64,000 nt of DNA from Timema cristinae (GCA_039000515.1 JBCFYV010009882.1:52937846-53001845); one strand, 5' to 3'. Numbered from the stretch's first letter, positions 1-14,010 are shown. Made by a program: numbers and translations. The notes: a model not told the origin generated them from the letters alone.

Positions 1-1774
1 TATCCAAACACTCATTTGGCTCGTTTACATTAATTACCTTAACAAAAATAAATAACTACAAAATAATAAAAGTAGAGGTGTAAGATCTAATTACAAACCT
101 TAGATCTAAAAAGTTAAATAAGTAGCTCAATATAATTAATAAGACAAAACTGTAATAATGTATCACTCATACAAAACTACTTAGCCAGTAATTGGGATTG
201 AAACACTCTCGTGACATTTTTACACATTATCTGAGTTTGATAAAAATTAATTTTCTAAGTGAATTTAATTTTTATTTTTCTAAAAGATTGTGTAAATTCA
301 GGCTGGGGCTTGTTCAAGTTAACACATCTGGAAGTGTCTGGTGGATGCGATGTTAGGACTTTAAAAACATTTTTTAGAAACTAAATACTTTTTAATGTAT
401 ATTGTTCAGTTAAAAATATGTATATTTTATATCAAAATGTATTGTTTTGACTATATAATTATAAAAAAAACAGTTATTATGAATGTTTTATGCTCTATAA
501 TTTAATCTTTTGATAACATTGAAATAATAACCTTAACATTTAAATCATCTTACCTGTGTAGATGAAGCACACTCCGTATCAATTTTCAAATTGCGTATAA
601 CCCGAAGGGAGTATTTAAGACCCCGGTGCAAAATAATAAAAAATAAATAATAAAAAAAAAATAAAAAAAAATTTTCAAATCTAGGTATAAACAAAGTTTT
701 TTCACCAAAATTCATGATCAAAAAGTTATCACTAAAAGTCCACAAAACATCATCTAAAAACTTTTCCAAGATGGAGGGTTTTCCCAAGGGAGGGAAAAAT
801 GGGCTGCTCCCTGGTTTTTTTTGCCCAAATTTGGTCAACTGGGCACATTTTCACTTTTTTTTAAAAAAGATACAATATCTTTTTTCCCTCGTTTTTTTGT
901 AAATCTTCTGTTTGTATATTCTAAACTATATTCAGAACAATCTTTTTGGAAATAGAACCATTGTTATTTCTTTGGGCTGTTTTTAAGGTTAATTTTTTCT
1001 AAATGTTTCCCTTTTCTTTTTAAAAAGCCAAAAATACAAAGAATTTTTATTCTCTTTCCATGGCTTTTTGTAATTTTTGTGGGTTTTGAAAGGGAGTAAA
1101 AAAACATCAGAAGGTACCAAATTTTTAAAAAATTACACACAAATAAACTTACAATACCTGACAACAAAAAGAGGTTGGGAACCCGGGTCATTAAATTTTA
1201 CGGGATTTTTTCCCAAAAAAAACCCAACAAAAGGGGATCAGTTATTTAAATTAAAAGTTACGGGAAACCCTTTTAACCCCCAAGACAACTAAAAGGGTTC
1301 CTTTCGTGCAAACCCACCTTGATAATTTTACGTTTTTTTGTCTCAAAATTGGGTAAAAAAGTACATAAAAGCATCAAAGAAAATTAAAAAAGGAAATCCC
1401 CAACACTTTCCTCTAACTCAACCGGTTTGTTTTTATTAAGGCGTACCTATTAAAAAACCCATATTAACTAGAGACACAATTCTTTGACACGTGATAGGCC
1501 CTTTTTTTTTAAATAAACTTCACTAGGACTGTAACTCAAAAAAAAAAATTTTTGGGGAGTTTTTGGTTCTTTGATACAAAGCCCTCGTTTTTTGGGGGCC
1601 TACAAAAAGTTTAAAATTTTTTTGGGAACTTGTTTGGAAAAATTGGGTTTTAACCACTAAACTTAAACATAAAAAGTGTAAAACAGTGTTACCAACATCT
1701 AAAAAAAAGCATTAAATAAGTTTTTTTTTGGAAAAAAATAACCCAACTTTTTACCAATGTCCCCCACTCCCCCT
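1..1774 (-). mobile_element. Right end of Tigger-like element, copy 1
   Basis: This is the counterpart of 45905-47563. It ends at about 1753-1774 with the inverted-repeat motif ccaatgtccccCACTC, matching the right terminal repeat at 47542-47563. The rest of the element lies off the left edge of the window. Homopolymer noise has damaged the exon-like segment seen cleanly at 46446-46850; its counterpart here is about 540-840 on the minus strand. Confidence 0.75.
545..838 (-). pseudogene. Exon of uncharacterised DDE-like gene, copy 1 (damaged)
   Basis: This minus-strand open frame is the noisy twin of the exon at 46446-46850. It ends with residues IDTECASSTQ followed by a GTAAGA splice-donor-like sequence, as in copy 2. 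The middle is spoiled by A/T runs. Its function is unknown; see the entry at 44150-45920. Confidence 0.4.
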
Positions 1775-3170
1775 TGGGTTTGCCCCTTGTGTGAAAATTG
1801 TCATTTGGAATTTCCCCTTTTACTTCAAAGGGGGCTGCTCTGAGAAATTTTTAAAGGGCTTTAAAAAAAGGTCGGATTAATTTTTTTTGGGAAAAATTGA
1901 TTTCTATACAATTTTTCGGAAAATATGGTTACGGGGCTTGCCCCACTTTTTCCCCCTCCCAAAACAATCAAAAGGCTTCCTGTTCACAAACACTGTTTAC
2001 TGTCCATTGTTCCTGTGGGATTTTTTTCATTTTAAAATCACATGAATAAAATTACCCCTTCAAATTCCCAAATTTCTATTTCCCAATTTCTCCCTGCCTG
2101 GCATTTTCCCCAGCATTTTTACACACCAATTTCAATTGAACACTTTTCCGGGGCACCTAGGGTTTTTCACTATTTTTGAGAGAAATAAAAAAATTTCCAA
2201 ACTGATTCTCCTATCAAAACCGATGGGCATAAAATATACTTTGTACCTCTCCCTTTCTTGTCCATATTTCTTGTCCTTGGTATAAAAATCTTGGTTTTCC
2301 TGCACCCTTCCTCTACCCAACCATTGTCTATACAAAAATTGATCCTGGCTGACTAAAGAAACACTTTTACTTGAAAAATCAGGCCCCTTTTTTTAGACGC
2401 AGTCCTACATTTAGTGCCCTTTTTAAATGTTAAATTTCCCCTTCTGCCCATTAACTTTTTTTTGAATCTCTTTTGTAGCAAACCTATCACTAACCTATTC
2501 CAAAAAAACCCCAAAATTTCCCTAGAAATACTCTATAGTTGCATGAAAAGCCGGCTTTTGGTTTTAAATTTTCATGGCATATTCCGAAAAACTTTCACCT
2601 TTTTGGAAAACCCTTTTCCCAAAAACCCCACTCTCTTTGGGCTATAATGGGTTTTTTTGGAGCACCCAAAGTTGTTTAAAATCACATTAACCAACTCCAC
2701 AAACTTTTTGGGGAAAAAAGGGAATCTGGGACCAAAAAAAAGTTTTTTTAAAACCTTATAAAAGTTTTTGGGCCCGAAAACATCGTAAATAATAATGGAA
2801 CTTTTGTTTTTTTTCCCTACATTATGTACCAAAAAATGCATATCCAATTTTTCCAAATAACTCAATCGTTCCACCTCATTAAACTTGTTAAACCCTTTTT
2901 GCCACCATCATAATTGTCGTGACAGTTTCACTCTTTGCCTCACCCAAGGTTTTTTTATTGGATTTTTTTTCTCCCCCCCAAAAAATGTTGTATTTATTTC
3001 TCGCACCTTATTGGTATATCAAAAAAGGTTTCCCAAAACACTAAATTTTATATAACCCTAAATCCCCCCTTTTGGGTTTTAAATTCTTTTATTTCACTTT
3101 CACTTCCATTTTTCCCTTTCCCCTTTCAATAGATCTTTACCCTTTCCCCTTTCAAAAACCCCAAAAAATA
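1775..3170 (-). pseudogene. Gypsy-like protease/gag remnant and LTR, copy 1
   Basis: This is collinear with 47566-48835. The protease motif region (about 1910-1960) and gag-like segments (about 2130-2880) can be followed only by comparison with copy 2, because indels break every frame. The LTR-like segment is at about 2988-3165. Nothing here is likely to be expressed. Confidence 0.6.
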
Positions 3171-5620
3171 ACTTCTTTTGGTTCTTTTTTCCCGGGTTTT
3201 TCATTGCCCCCTTCTTGCTTCTTCACTTTAAAAATCTTACAACAGGTTGTAGAAAAAATTAAAAGGAAAAACCCAAAGGGTACTGTGTGGATTTAAACCT
3301 TTCCAGCAAAAATTGGGAGGCCCCCTTTTTTTCCCTCATAAAATTCTCATTTCTGTACACCAATTGATTTAAAAGTGCAACGTTAAATACCTCAAATAAA
3401 AAAAGAGTTAAATATATCACCCTATCCCGCCAGATGTAACCCAGTTAATAAAATAAAGCCTTAAACCCAAATTTGGCATCAAATTATTAATAAATAGTTA
3501 TAATTTTAAAGTTATAGTGGGTATTTTCTTTAAAAATTATAATAAAAATAAAAATAAAAACATTATATTTATCAATTTATTCATTTAAAATATCGGGGGA
3601 TTATTTTTCCCAAAATTAAAGAAACTATCACATTGCCAAAAACGTGTCCTTTGCATAGGGATTTGAACAGATTTGGGTTTTTTTTAAAACCTTTTATTTT
3701 TTTTTTTTTTTTTTTTTTGGGGGTTTTAAATGAAGGGGGACTTTTTGGGTTTGACCATTGGGCCCCCCGGGAACCCAAATTTTTGTTTAAAGACATTATG
3801 TTCTCATTTTAAAAGAAAATTTTAAACAATAATTCTTGGGGCATTTCAATAACTTTATTTTTATTAGTGATTGGGTAACAAATTTTAAAATTTTAGGGGT
3901 TTTATACGGGAAAAAACCCAGAAAAACTGGGAAAGCCGGGAATTTTTAACTGGGCGGGAAAATTGGGAATTTGTAAAGGGGAAATTTTATAAAACAAAAA
4001 AAAAAAAAAACCCGAAAATATTTTTTCACTCAAAATATGAAATATAATAATCATTAAATCAATAAATTACAAAATTATAAATTTTTTTGGGGTTTTGGGA
4101 AAATTTTATACTTTTTTAATTTATAATCACTAAAATTTAAAAAAATAAAATAAAATGTTTATTTAATTTTTAAAAAATTTTTAAATTTTTTTTAAAAAAA
4201 GATTAATAAAAAAAATGTGTTTAGGGGCAGGGGCGGGGAGAAAAACCTACTTTTGAGAAAGTCTGGAATTTTAAAAGGAAAAGATCAAGGGGGAAAACAG
4301 AAAAAAATCGGGAATTTCATTGGTTTAAAATTGGGGTAGACCCCCAAGTTTTATTTCTGGGTTTTAAATTTTTTTCAAAAAACCCCTACAACACAAAAGT
4401 TTAATAGAACAAAATTTAAAAAAATTTTCTCAGTTGTTTGGGGAAGAGAAAACTTAAAAAATTTGAAGAGAGAAAATAAAGTAATATGTAAATTATAATT
4501 TTTTTTTTTGTTTTTTTAAATCTTTAAAAAACTATTAAAATAAATTTGCAGTTTAAATGTTTGGAAAAAGATGACCAATTTAAATTAAAATGTGTTAAGT
4601 GTTAAACATTTATAACCCAAAGTCAAAATTCATTGCCAAATGATAATTCCTTCTTTTTTAAAAGTATTTGAATGAAAATTAATCTGGTTGAAAATATTAT
4701 TTGGGAAAAAAAAGTAAGAAGTATTTTTAAAAACAAGCATCTAAAACACCCCTTTTTCACTAAATTACTAATGATTTTTGAAGGCCGGGAAAAACAAGGG
4801 TTTTGAGCATTTTTTTTTTATTAAATTTGTAAATAAAACTGGGGAACCCAAAAAAAACATACTTTTAATTGGCTACTCAAAGGTGGGTAGATGTTGAATA
4901 GTGGGAGTCATGTTGTCTATTTGTGATAAAAAGGGATGCCCGAATTTTCAAATTGTTTTTCATATCTTCAGGGGAAAATAAAAAAACAAAGGATATTTCC
5001 ATTTTTATTTGGGTGACAAATTAACAAATTTCATTTCCTCAAAAACTTTTTTATTTAAGGGAAACAGACCCAAATTTTAAATAAATTTAAAAAAAAATTG
5101 TTAGGAAAAAAAAGTTTTTGGGAAAGAATGGGTTTTGGGTAACTTTTTAAACCCCTTGGGGTTTGTTTTAATTTTACTTTTTTGAAATCATGGGCAAAAT
5201 TTTTTCCCAGTGAAAACCAAAGTGTATCTTTTTTTCATTGGTTTCCTTTAAAAAAACTATGACTTTGCCTCAAAATTGGGAAATTTTTCAAAGGGAAAAG
5301 CGAAAGGGGGCGGTACAAATTAAAAATATTTCAGTTCTAAAGTACACAATTTATAATTTTAATCACTCAATTGCCCTTTCCCAAAAAATTAAAGATGGAA
5401 ATTTGGGGAATCAAAAAAAGAAAATCAAATTTTTTTTTTAAATTTTTTCTGACAGCATTCAAAAAATAGGGTTAAAAATATCAACAAAGTTTAAATTTGT
5501 TAGGTATGTTTCCCCTTTAAAGGGGGGGGCCCCAGGGAAAGGTGGTTTCCCAAATAAAACTTAATGTGAATTTTACTTTTTCTTGGGTTTACTGAAGAAG
5601 CAAACCCTTCATAAAAAGGC
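3171..5620. other. No gene seen; AT-rich, homopolymer-damaged
   Basis: This stretch matches 48836-51085. I see only AT-rich sequence, short GGGAATTT-type repeats (about 3900-4010 and 4230-4330) and long homopolymers. No protein family is recognisable on either strand. Confidence 0.6.
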
Positions 5621-5626
5621 TTAAAA

Positions 5627-5691
5627 GTTCAAAATGGCATAAAAATTGTTTAAAACATTTTTCTTAATAATTTTTTATGACATTTTGAACA
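5627..5691. repeat. Inverted repeat (copy 1 of stem-loop)
   Basis: The arms GTTCAAAATGGCATAAAAATT and AATTTTTTATGACATTTTGAAC flank a short AT-rich loop. The same structure with a better match is at 51091-51153. It is probably a small fold-back repeat of unknown family. Confidence 0.6.
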
Positions 5692-6234
5692 TTTAAATGT
5701 TCAAATTTTTTTTGAAATTTTTAATTTTTTCAAGATTCACTTTTTGGGAAATTTGACAAATTTCATTTTTAAAGGCATTGTAAATTTTTACAAAGCTTCA
5801 ACCCAAAATTTTGGGTTTTCGCCATTTTGAATTTTTACAAACTTCACTTTGGGGTTTTAACCAATAGGCCTATATCTCTTTGATTAATTTTTTTATTAAA
5901 AATTTTTTTTCATATTTGCCCACATACTATAATTATTAAGGGAAACATTTTCCCAAAATTATCTTTCTATAACAACCTTGTTTTATCTTAGGCCTGTAAC
6001 TTAAATTTTTAAAATTTTTTTTCTAAACCCTTAACAGGGTAGAGAAAGTGTTGTAAACCCCAAAAAAAAATTTGAACTCGGGGGGTTTTTTGGGAAATTT
6101 TTAAATTTCATGACCCCACCCCCCCCTGAATCCAAAAAAATCTTTTTAATTTTGGGCTGGGGGGTCTCTCGGAATAAGCCTAAAAATATTTTTCTTACTG
6201 GCAAAGAAAGTGTTTAAATCACAACTTGTGAATG

Positions 6235-6420
6235 TAAAGGGAAAGGGCCCCTCCACCGTGGGTTTGGGGTTCCACGTTAAACTGTTGGTTTTCCCTTTAT
6301 TTCTTTTCACAAAAACCCTACCATTACCTTAGGTAAAGTGTGTAAACCCAAAAGGGGGGGGGGGGGGGGGGGGGGGTAGTAAGGAACCGGGGTTGCTAAA
6401 AAAAAAATATTTTATTTAAA
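6235..6420 (+). repeat. SINE (tail family), copy 1, with poly-G artefact
   Basis: This corresponds to the SINE at 51665-51822. The end of the element, which should carry CCCGAACGGGTAGTAAGACG, contains a run of about 23 G at 6354-6376 where copy 2 has three. The poly-G run is almost certainly a consensus error. Confidence 0.7.
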
Positions 6421-7704
6421 TGGGGTAACTTGAATATAGACTTTCATGGGTTTGCCCCAAAAGGGGTTTTTTTTTAAAATTTGGGAAAAATTCCAACCCT
6501 TTTAAAATTGGGGGAAAAGGGGCAAATAGAAAATTTCATGATTTCTCAAAACACTCCGAGGGGGTTAAAATTTCTTATAAAAAAAGGCTTTTTTAAATAT
6601 TTTTAAATAAATTCCATTTTCCCATGAAAATGACTTCAGACTACTTTACAAAAGCGGAAACAATTTAAAATACAAAAATAATTTAAATAAATTGAAAAAT
6701 TTTGTAGCACTATTAAAAAAAAAATTTTTTATTTGAAATATATTTTTAAAACCCCATTATTTTCGGGAGATTTTGGGCCCAAATATATTAATAAAATTTT
6801 TTGGTTAAAGTTTTATTTGTACAGAGATACAAACTTATCCATTCATTTTCTAAATCCAAAATATTAATTAAATTATTAAGTATCTCAAAAAGTTCTTTCT
6901 TTTTCCTTTTAATTTTCTTGGGGGAAATGTATTTACACAATTTTTTACCATCATTTTAACTCTATATCAATTTTTAACATGTTTTATTGGAAAAAATATA
7001 AAAATAAAAAAATTTTAATAACAATGACCTGAAGATGGGGCAAACCTAATAAAATGTCAAAAATTTTCAACCAAGTCAAAATTTTATAAAATATTTTGTT
7101 AAACCCTTTGGGGGAACCCAATATAAATCTTTTTTTTTGGTCAAAATATACAAACAAAGGACATTAATTCCCTTAAAATTTTTAAATTTATAAAATTTAA
7201 AAATTTTGGGAGTCAAAAAATTTTTTTAATTTAATTATAGCACAATTTTTTTTGGGGGGGTTTTGCTAGTTAAAATTTTTTTTGTTTTAAAATTTAAGGG
7301 GGTTTTGACTAAATATCTCAATTTTCAAACAATACGCAAAAAGGGTCCAGGCGATTTTCCCGTAACATTTTTTAAAAAATATCCCCAATTTTTATGACAC
7401 ACTTTTATTTTTTTTTAAACCAAGCCTCACTTGTTTTAAAGTTAATAAAAATAACCCCAAATTTTTTTTGTCACGGGCTTTTTATAATTTGTTAAAAGAA
7501 AAAAAAACTGAAATCAATCAATGTAATCACATTAAATTTAAAACTCATCATTTTAGATTATAACATTTTAATTTGATTTTCAATCTTTATAATCCTTTTA
7601 TCAAAACTCTCTTATATATCTTAATTTGTATAATTTGTATTTTAAAAATTTAGTTTCTCTTTTTAAAAACATTTTCTTCAATTGTTTCCCAAGACTTTTT
7701 AATT

Positions 7705-8439
7705 CAGGGGTCTCCAAACTATGGCTCTTTTCCCCACACCCGGGTCCGGGCCTTTAAGATTATATCCCGGGCCCCCTTTTTCCCAAAATTTTCTCAAAGA
7801 ACAAAAATAATTGTTTCTCTTGGGTTTTTTCTTAGGGCCCCATATTTATTTTGACAATCCAGTTTTTGGGGGGGCCAACAAAAGGGGGCCCCCTTCCCCC
7901 CCCTGAAAACCAAGCCAAAAATCTTTCGGAATTGAAAACCCCATTTTCAGTCGCAGGGGCCCTTTTTCCCTTTTACCTAAAACAGAACGATTTGACTGTG
8001 ACAATTTTTAGGGAGGTTTTTAAGCTTCCCGGCAGAGGGTTATAAAATTAAAGTCCCGAAAGTTTTTAACTAATTTAAAACAAAAATTTTATATACTAAA
8101 AATTATTAAAAAAAAAAAATCTATTTACATATAAATTTGATTCATATTTCACCCAAAAAGAATCAACGTCAATCACCTTTATCAAACACGACTGGCCTTT
8201 GGGAAAATGGCATTTTTTTTTCAAAACGGGGAATGGCCATATTATAACTTTTAAAACTAAATTTCATTTAAACAATTTTTTTTATTTTTGATTCTATTTG
8301 GGACCCTGTTAAGGCATTCAGGGCAAAAAAAAAATGAACTTTTAACGGGGGAAAAGTTACCCTTTGGCCCACAAAAATTTTGTAAAAAATATTAAAGTGG
8401 GGGGCCCCCATAAACAAAAAGGGTTTGGGAAAACCCCTG
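7705..8439. mobile_element. hAT-type MITE, copy 1
   Basis: It begins CAGGGGTCTCCAAACTATGG and ends with the damaged inverse ...TTTGGGAAAACCCCTG. It corresponds to 53029-53700, where the terminal repeats are clean. The internal sequence contains no intact transposase. Confidence 0.75.
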
Positions 8440-8659
8440 GTCTAGGGTTTTCAACCTTTACCAAATTTAATTTTTTTTAAAATTTTACATGCTTTCAAAT
8501 TTTATCAAATTTTTATCAATATTGTAACTTGATTTCCCAAAATATCTAAAAAAGAAATATCAAAGTCCTTTTTATTTATATTTAAAAGTTAATAACTAAA
8601 CATTTTTAAATTTTCCTTTAAGGAATTTTTTTTTTTATTACAGGATTAAAAAACAAATT

Positions 8660-8975
8660 TTTTAATTTGGGTGGGGGAAATCGTCTCAGGGGCTTAGTTT
8701 TTTGCTTAACAAATTGGGGGGGGCCCCCCCCCCTTTGTGTTAACTTGGCTTTCGAGGACAGAGGGGATTTGGGTTTTAATCTCAGTCAGGTGAAAATGGG
8801 GTGGGTTTTTCCCAAAATTTGTTTTTCCACTCTCCCCCCACACAAAGTTGTTTCAAATTCCCTCATATTCAACCTTTCCCAAAATCTTAAAACCCATTAC
8901 TTACCAAAATAACTCGAACAGGAGTAAACATGGTCTAAATACATACATAAATAAAAATTTTCTGGGAAATGTTTT
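8660..8975 (+). repeat. tRNA-derived SINE, copy 1
   Basis: This is the damaged twin of the SINE at 53905-54165. It keeps the promoter-like segment GGTTTTAATCTCAGTCAGG and the AT-rich tail. Homopolymer insertions blur the A-box region. Confidence 0.6.
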
Positions 8976-9415
8976 TTTTTTTATGATTTTAAAAAAGGGG
9001 CCAAAAACCTCCCAAAAAAATTTTTGGTTTTAAATTGGGTTTGGGGGAAAAGGGGGGCAACTCTGTGCTTGGGAAACATACTTTCAAAATATCGTACCAA
9101 AAAAATTTATGTTAATATGTTTATTATGTTCTTTTAAGCTTTTTAAATTAAAACTTGTTTGAAATGTGTTATTTCTTAAATTAAATTTAAACTTGAAAAA
9201 ATAAAATATAAATGTTTTTTGGGGTTTTTGATAACAAATTATATAATTGTGTTTTAGTGTATATTTTTACAAATTTTTTAATTTAAAAATAACAAACAAT
9301 CAAATAGAAAAGGGGTTCCCTTGTCTGAAAAAAAAAAATAAAAATTTATTTATTCTTCCTTTTTAATTAATGGAATTATTTATTGTTACGGGGAGTGATT
9401 TAAAAATGCTCCAGC

Positions 9416-10540
9416 ATGCCAAAGAAAGCTTAATTTACAGCACTTGGGGGAAACTGGAAATGATGACTGTGAGAGAGTGCACAAAAAACCTTTTTCAAAT
9501 ATTTCCCCAAATCACTTTTGGGAGGCCCTGCCCTTTTACCGGGGCCCTTTTCTTCTTGCAAACCATTTCTTTCTTTTTTCTTTTTCTGTCCCTCCGGGTC
9601 ATAGTCAAGTGGTTTTGTAAATGTTAAACCCAATTTGGAACTTGCTGCATGTCGTTTTTTTTGGGGGTTTTGTTGCCACTATACCAAAAAATAATTTATG
9701 GGGAAATGAACGTGTTTTTCCTAAAGGACCCCTATTAAAAAATTTTTGCTTTCTTTTTTTGGAACCCCAACGGTTTGATGCTCATTTTCTATTTTTTCCC
9801 AAACCTTTAGCAGATCATCTTTTGTTGTGTTTAGTTTTCCCAAAGTATTTTTTGGGCTATTTTCCATATTTGGGTTCTTAAAAAACCCTTGTGGTTTTTT
9901 TTTAATCTATATCTGTTGTGTTAACTTTAAATTTTGGGGTTTTGTACTAAATCACCCCCCACCATTTAACCTATTTGGTCATGGGGGTGTCCCCGAAATT
10001 GGCCTCATCAGGGGAAGGGGTTGACAAATTCAAGTGCCCATATGGGGGTGCAAATTGCTGCTTTCCAGCTACTTTGGGTTTGGTGCAAATTTGGCATATG
10101 CCCTTTCCTCCGAGCATTAAAGGGACTACATTTTTCTGTAATAATGACAAATTTTGGTTCTTTTGCTCAAATACAAACTTTAGCTGGGGACTTGGAGTTT
10201 TGGGGCGCTATTTTTCCCCACTTGGGGGGAAGACGTTTATTAGTTGGGTGGCCCTTTTTGCACTGTTCAGTTTTGGGGGTTTCAGATCCTGCTACCTTTT
10301 GCTCTTCAACTAGAAAAAGCGGGTCCTGTACCCATAAGCACGTTTAAACTGATATTGTTTTTGCTTTCTTTTGGGCCAAGAAATTTTTTTTTTTAAAAGA
10401 AAAACCAAAAATCACTATAGTATTGGGGGGGGGCGGTTCTAGTGACTATTTCGTCATGTTGACTGGTTTAGAAAAGGGCCTCTTGCACTACCAAAATCAT
10501 CTTCCCCTTAAGAAAACACTTGGATTGTTGGGCAAGGTAG
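9416..10540 (+). pseudogene. SLC35G1-like EamA/DMT transporter, copy 1 (frame-damaged)
   Basis: This is the twin of the gene at 54580-55626. The ATG at 9416 and a TAG at 10538-10540 line up with the start and stop of copy 2. Recognisable pieces include MELA/ACRF-region remnants near 9640, the RNERVFPKG equivalent near 9700, and TNFGSFAQIQTLA near 10150. The C-terminus KKTLGLLGK is just before the stop. Long G, T and A runs interrupt the frame many times. The damage looks like sequencing or consensus error rather than biological decay, because copy 2 is much cleaner over the same bases. Confidence 0.75.
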
Positions 10541-13500
10541 TAAAAATTTTTTGGGGAAAATGGGGTTTTAATAAGAATTTTCTTTCTTCACTTCTACTGT
10601 GCTTTTTATTAAGGGTATTTAAAGTATTTTAAGATTCCCCTTTTATTCAAAAAAATTTGATCAAGACTTTTTTTTTTTAAACTAGCTTGCCCAAAAAATA
10701 TTTTTTTAACTTTATCTCAGGGAAATTTTTTTTAAATTTTATCAAATACAAACACTATACCCCTAAAAAATTGTTATATACAAAACTTTTTATGAAAAAA
10801 TCAATATAAAATGACAATAAAACCCAAAAAAATGAAAGAAAAAATTTTCAAATTTAAATTTTTTAACCCTTTAAAATTTTTCATTAAGGGTACTGTTTTT
10901 AAAAATTTTCTTTAATATGTTAATTTGGGGTCCCCCCTTTTTTGTATTAAAAACCCAAAAAGAAAAATTTTATTTTAAATTTTTGGGGAAACCTTTTTGG
11001 CCCTAGGGTTTTTTATTGAAATAATAGAAAAATACATGATGTACTCTCTCACATGGGGTTATTAAAAATTTTGGTTTATTTTTCTGTTCTTTTGTTGGAG
11101 GGGGAGTTATATCTATAATTAAAAAAATGAAGTTTGTATCTAGATTCATATTTCATTTGACAACATGGGCATTCCAAACGGTTTTTTTTCTAATTTTTAT
11201 AAATGACAGAAATGGGTGATTTGTTGAAAAAATGGGAAAAACCAAAAATTCTATTACTTTTTCCTTTTTAATTATTATGACTACAACCCTAGGTTTTTTT
11301 TTTCTTAAAAAAAAAAGGCCCTTGGGGTTAAAAGCTTTGGGATCTGGGGTAAATACCAACTTTTATTGATTCAGGGGAAATATTTCCAATGTACACACCA
11401 TCTAACCTAAAGGAGGGAATCTTTTCCTTTTCCAATTAGGAGAACAGACCTTTAAAGGGGCCTCCCGTTTGAAATTTCCCGGGCCTTAAACAAATTTCCC
11501 CCAATCACTCATTTTGGGTTTTTTTTCTTTTTTTATTATTACATATTCGTTTTTCATATATCGGGTATATTACTTTCTCTAAAAAACAAAAATTTGGAAC
11601 TCAAAAAATTTATTACCGGGGAAATCAAAAAAAGTTTTGCCACCTGGGGGGCCCAAACTTGAGCTAATTCTATCCAGTTTATCTCTTTACACCCTACTCT
11701 TAAAAGGGCTAAACCAAAAAGTTATCCCCCATCTGCACTGGGGCTTCCCATATATATTAAAAAAGTCCCCAATTTCAATATTTATCCAAATCTTTTGTCC
11801 CCCCCTTTCCCCCATTTTAAAAAAATTTAAGAAATAAAATAAAAAAGTGCAGTTTTTATATTAAACTACTTGATTTTCTCAATTTTTAAATAAAATCTAG
11901 TATTAACCAATTATGATCGGGTTTAAATAATTTTGGGCACAAATTTAAAATATTATTTCTTATACATTTAATTTAGTTTAAAAAAAACTCAAGATTGACT
12001 TTTAACAGGTTAAAGTTTCCTTTGGTTTTGCTCAACGAAAATGTCATGAATTGAACTGTTTTTCTCCCTTCAATAGTTTTTGACCCCTGGTGAACTCAAG
12101 GCCAGGGCCTGCAAAAACCCTTTTGGGGGAAATGGAGATACAACATTTATTATTTTTTAACTTTGATTCTATAAACCTTTTAAAGCTTTTTCCCGAAAAA
12201 ATCAAAAGTCTATTTACCCGCACATTTTTGGGGGATTAATTAATAAAAGGAAACCAAAATACTTAAAAAATTTTAAATATAAAAAAGAAACTGGGGTAAA
12301 TTTTTTTGTTAAAGGGGTTAATACTACCCCCCTTTGGGTTGGGGTTTAAATATAAAACCTAAAAAACTTTGTTCAAGATTACAAGGTTTAAACTTTACCT
12401 ACAAATAATTGTTGAATACTCATGGGCCAAATTATAATTGGGGGGATTGTTAAATAATTAAAAAGTCTTATTGTGTTTCCACAAACAACTTTATCTTGGG
12501 GAGAGCATGATTTAGAATACATAAGTAAAAAAAAAAATTTTTAAAGTTTTGTGTTGCCCCAATTTTGCCCAAAAGATTTTTGCCTGATAAGTTTATAAAA
12601 TTTATTTTTAAGTTTACTTGAATGAAGTTATTTATCTTGTTCCTTTTATAACCTTATAACCATCTAAAAAGAAATGAGAATATCTCGAATGAGTAAATCC
12701 TTTTGGGTTTCTTTTTTAAACATGGCTGTCTTTTTTAGACTTCATGTTCCACAGGCTAATTATCTTGACTAGTTCCACCGGTCTCATCTAAATGGAAATT
12801 TCTCATGATCGGGATCATTATTATTTCTTTAAAACTTAGCGTTGATACCAGAATAAAATAAATATTGTAAAACCTATAGGACTACATATTTCTTGGTTTA
12901 TTAATTTTTTTGAATTACAAGAATAACAAAGAAATAGCTTATAAGTATCTCAAAAAAGGTCTATCGTTTCAGCACTAAGAAATATTCCCTGCCCGCTTTC
13001 ATTTGGGCCTTGCAAAAATAGTTTTTTTTAAAGGGGCAACGAATATTGCCATACCCGGACTCCCTTTAAATTTAAGTTCAATCAAGACCGACTTGCTTGC
13101 TCTGCACTTCCCACCTGGAGTGAAAGGAAGAACTTAAAAGAAAAAAACTTAAATTTATTAATTTTTTCAGCATCAATGCACCTTTTTAAATTTAAATTTT
13201 GTTTAAATTTCAATTAAATTTCTGTTTTTATATAAATTATATTAACTTTAAAAAATCAAAACTTAGTGGACTTTGCTCAATTGACTAAATTTTTTCTTTT
13301 GAAAACGGGCCTCTACATAATTTTGGGAACCACATTAAAGGCATACACCCATGTAGGATTGACAAATGCAGAAGGCTTTTGGAAAAGTGTGCTACCATGT
13401 AAAATGAAACCCGGTTAATTTGAAAAGTTTCAGGTGATCGGTCAAAGATAATCATAAAATTATATTTTGATACAAAATGAAAGTGGTAATTAGAGTTGGT

Positions 13501-13650
13501 TTGTGAATTTAAAAACTACTACTCCTTTCATCCTTTTTCCCTGGCAAGGGGTAAAAGCATTAAGAGCCATCAACCATGTAAAGGGGGGAAGAAATCACAC
13601 CCAATAGTCCAAAAGATCATTTTAAAAGGGTTTTAGTTAAAAGGAGAAAT
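10541..13650. other. No gene seen
   Basis: This is the counterpart of 55627-58655. It is AT-rich intergenic-type sequence with many expanded homopolymers. Open frames here are short and do not persist in copy 2. Confidence 0.6.
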
Positions 13651-13659
13651 TAGTAAGCT

Positions 13660-14010
13660 TACAAACCCCCTTTGTGGTCAAATGGCTTAGGCTCAATTTA
13701 CAATAACTTTACTGCTATGACAGGGTGAAAGTGTTCAATCCGGTCGATGTCCAAGGTGTTTTTTCATAAATTTTTTTTCCAATCTTCCCCCCACAAAATG
13801 TAGATACACTTTTTCCTACCTAAATTTTAACTTTCCTTACCCTAACATATTACCATATTTGGACATATTCTTTTTAACCTAAATGTGTGCTGAGAACACT
13901 TTTTTTAGTTTGACACATTACATAACCCCAAAGGGTACTAGATGAACACATTAGTGTGTTGGTATAAAATTTGTATTCCCACATGGGGAGCTAGAGTGCT
14001 AAAAAAATAT
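13660..14010 (+). repeat. tRNA-like SINE with 56-bp tail repeats, copy 1
   Basis: This corresponds to 58660-58995. A tRNA-like head (GTGGTCAAATGGCTTAGG) is followed by about three degenerate ~56-bp units containing a pattern like GTAgCTAGATGAACACA. Confidence 0.6.

Noticed and set aside
9975..10347. Two overlapping forward ORFs of 112 and 108 codons that look like separate proteins
   Set aside because: Both are alternating pieces of the single SLC35G1-like frame in copy 1, split by homopolymer indels; copy 2 shows one gene.
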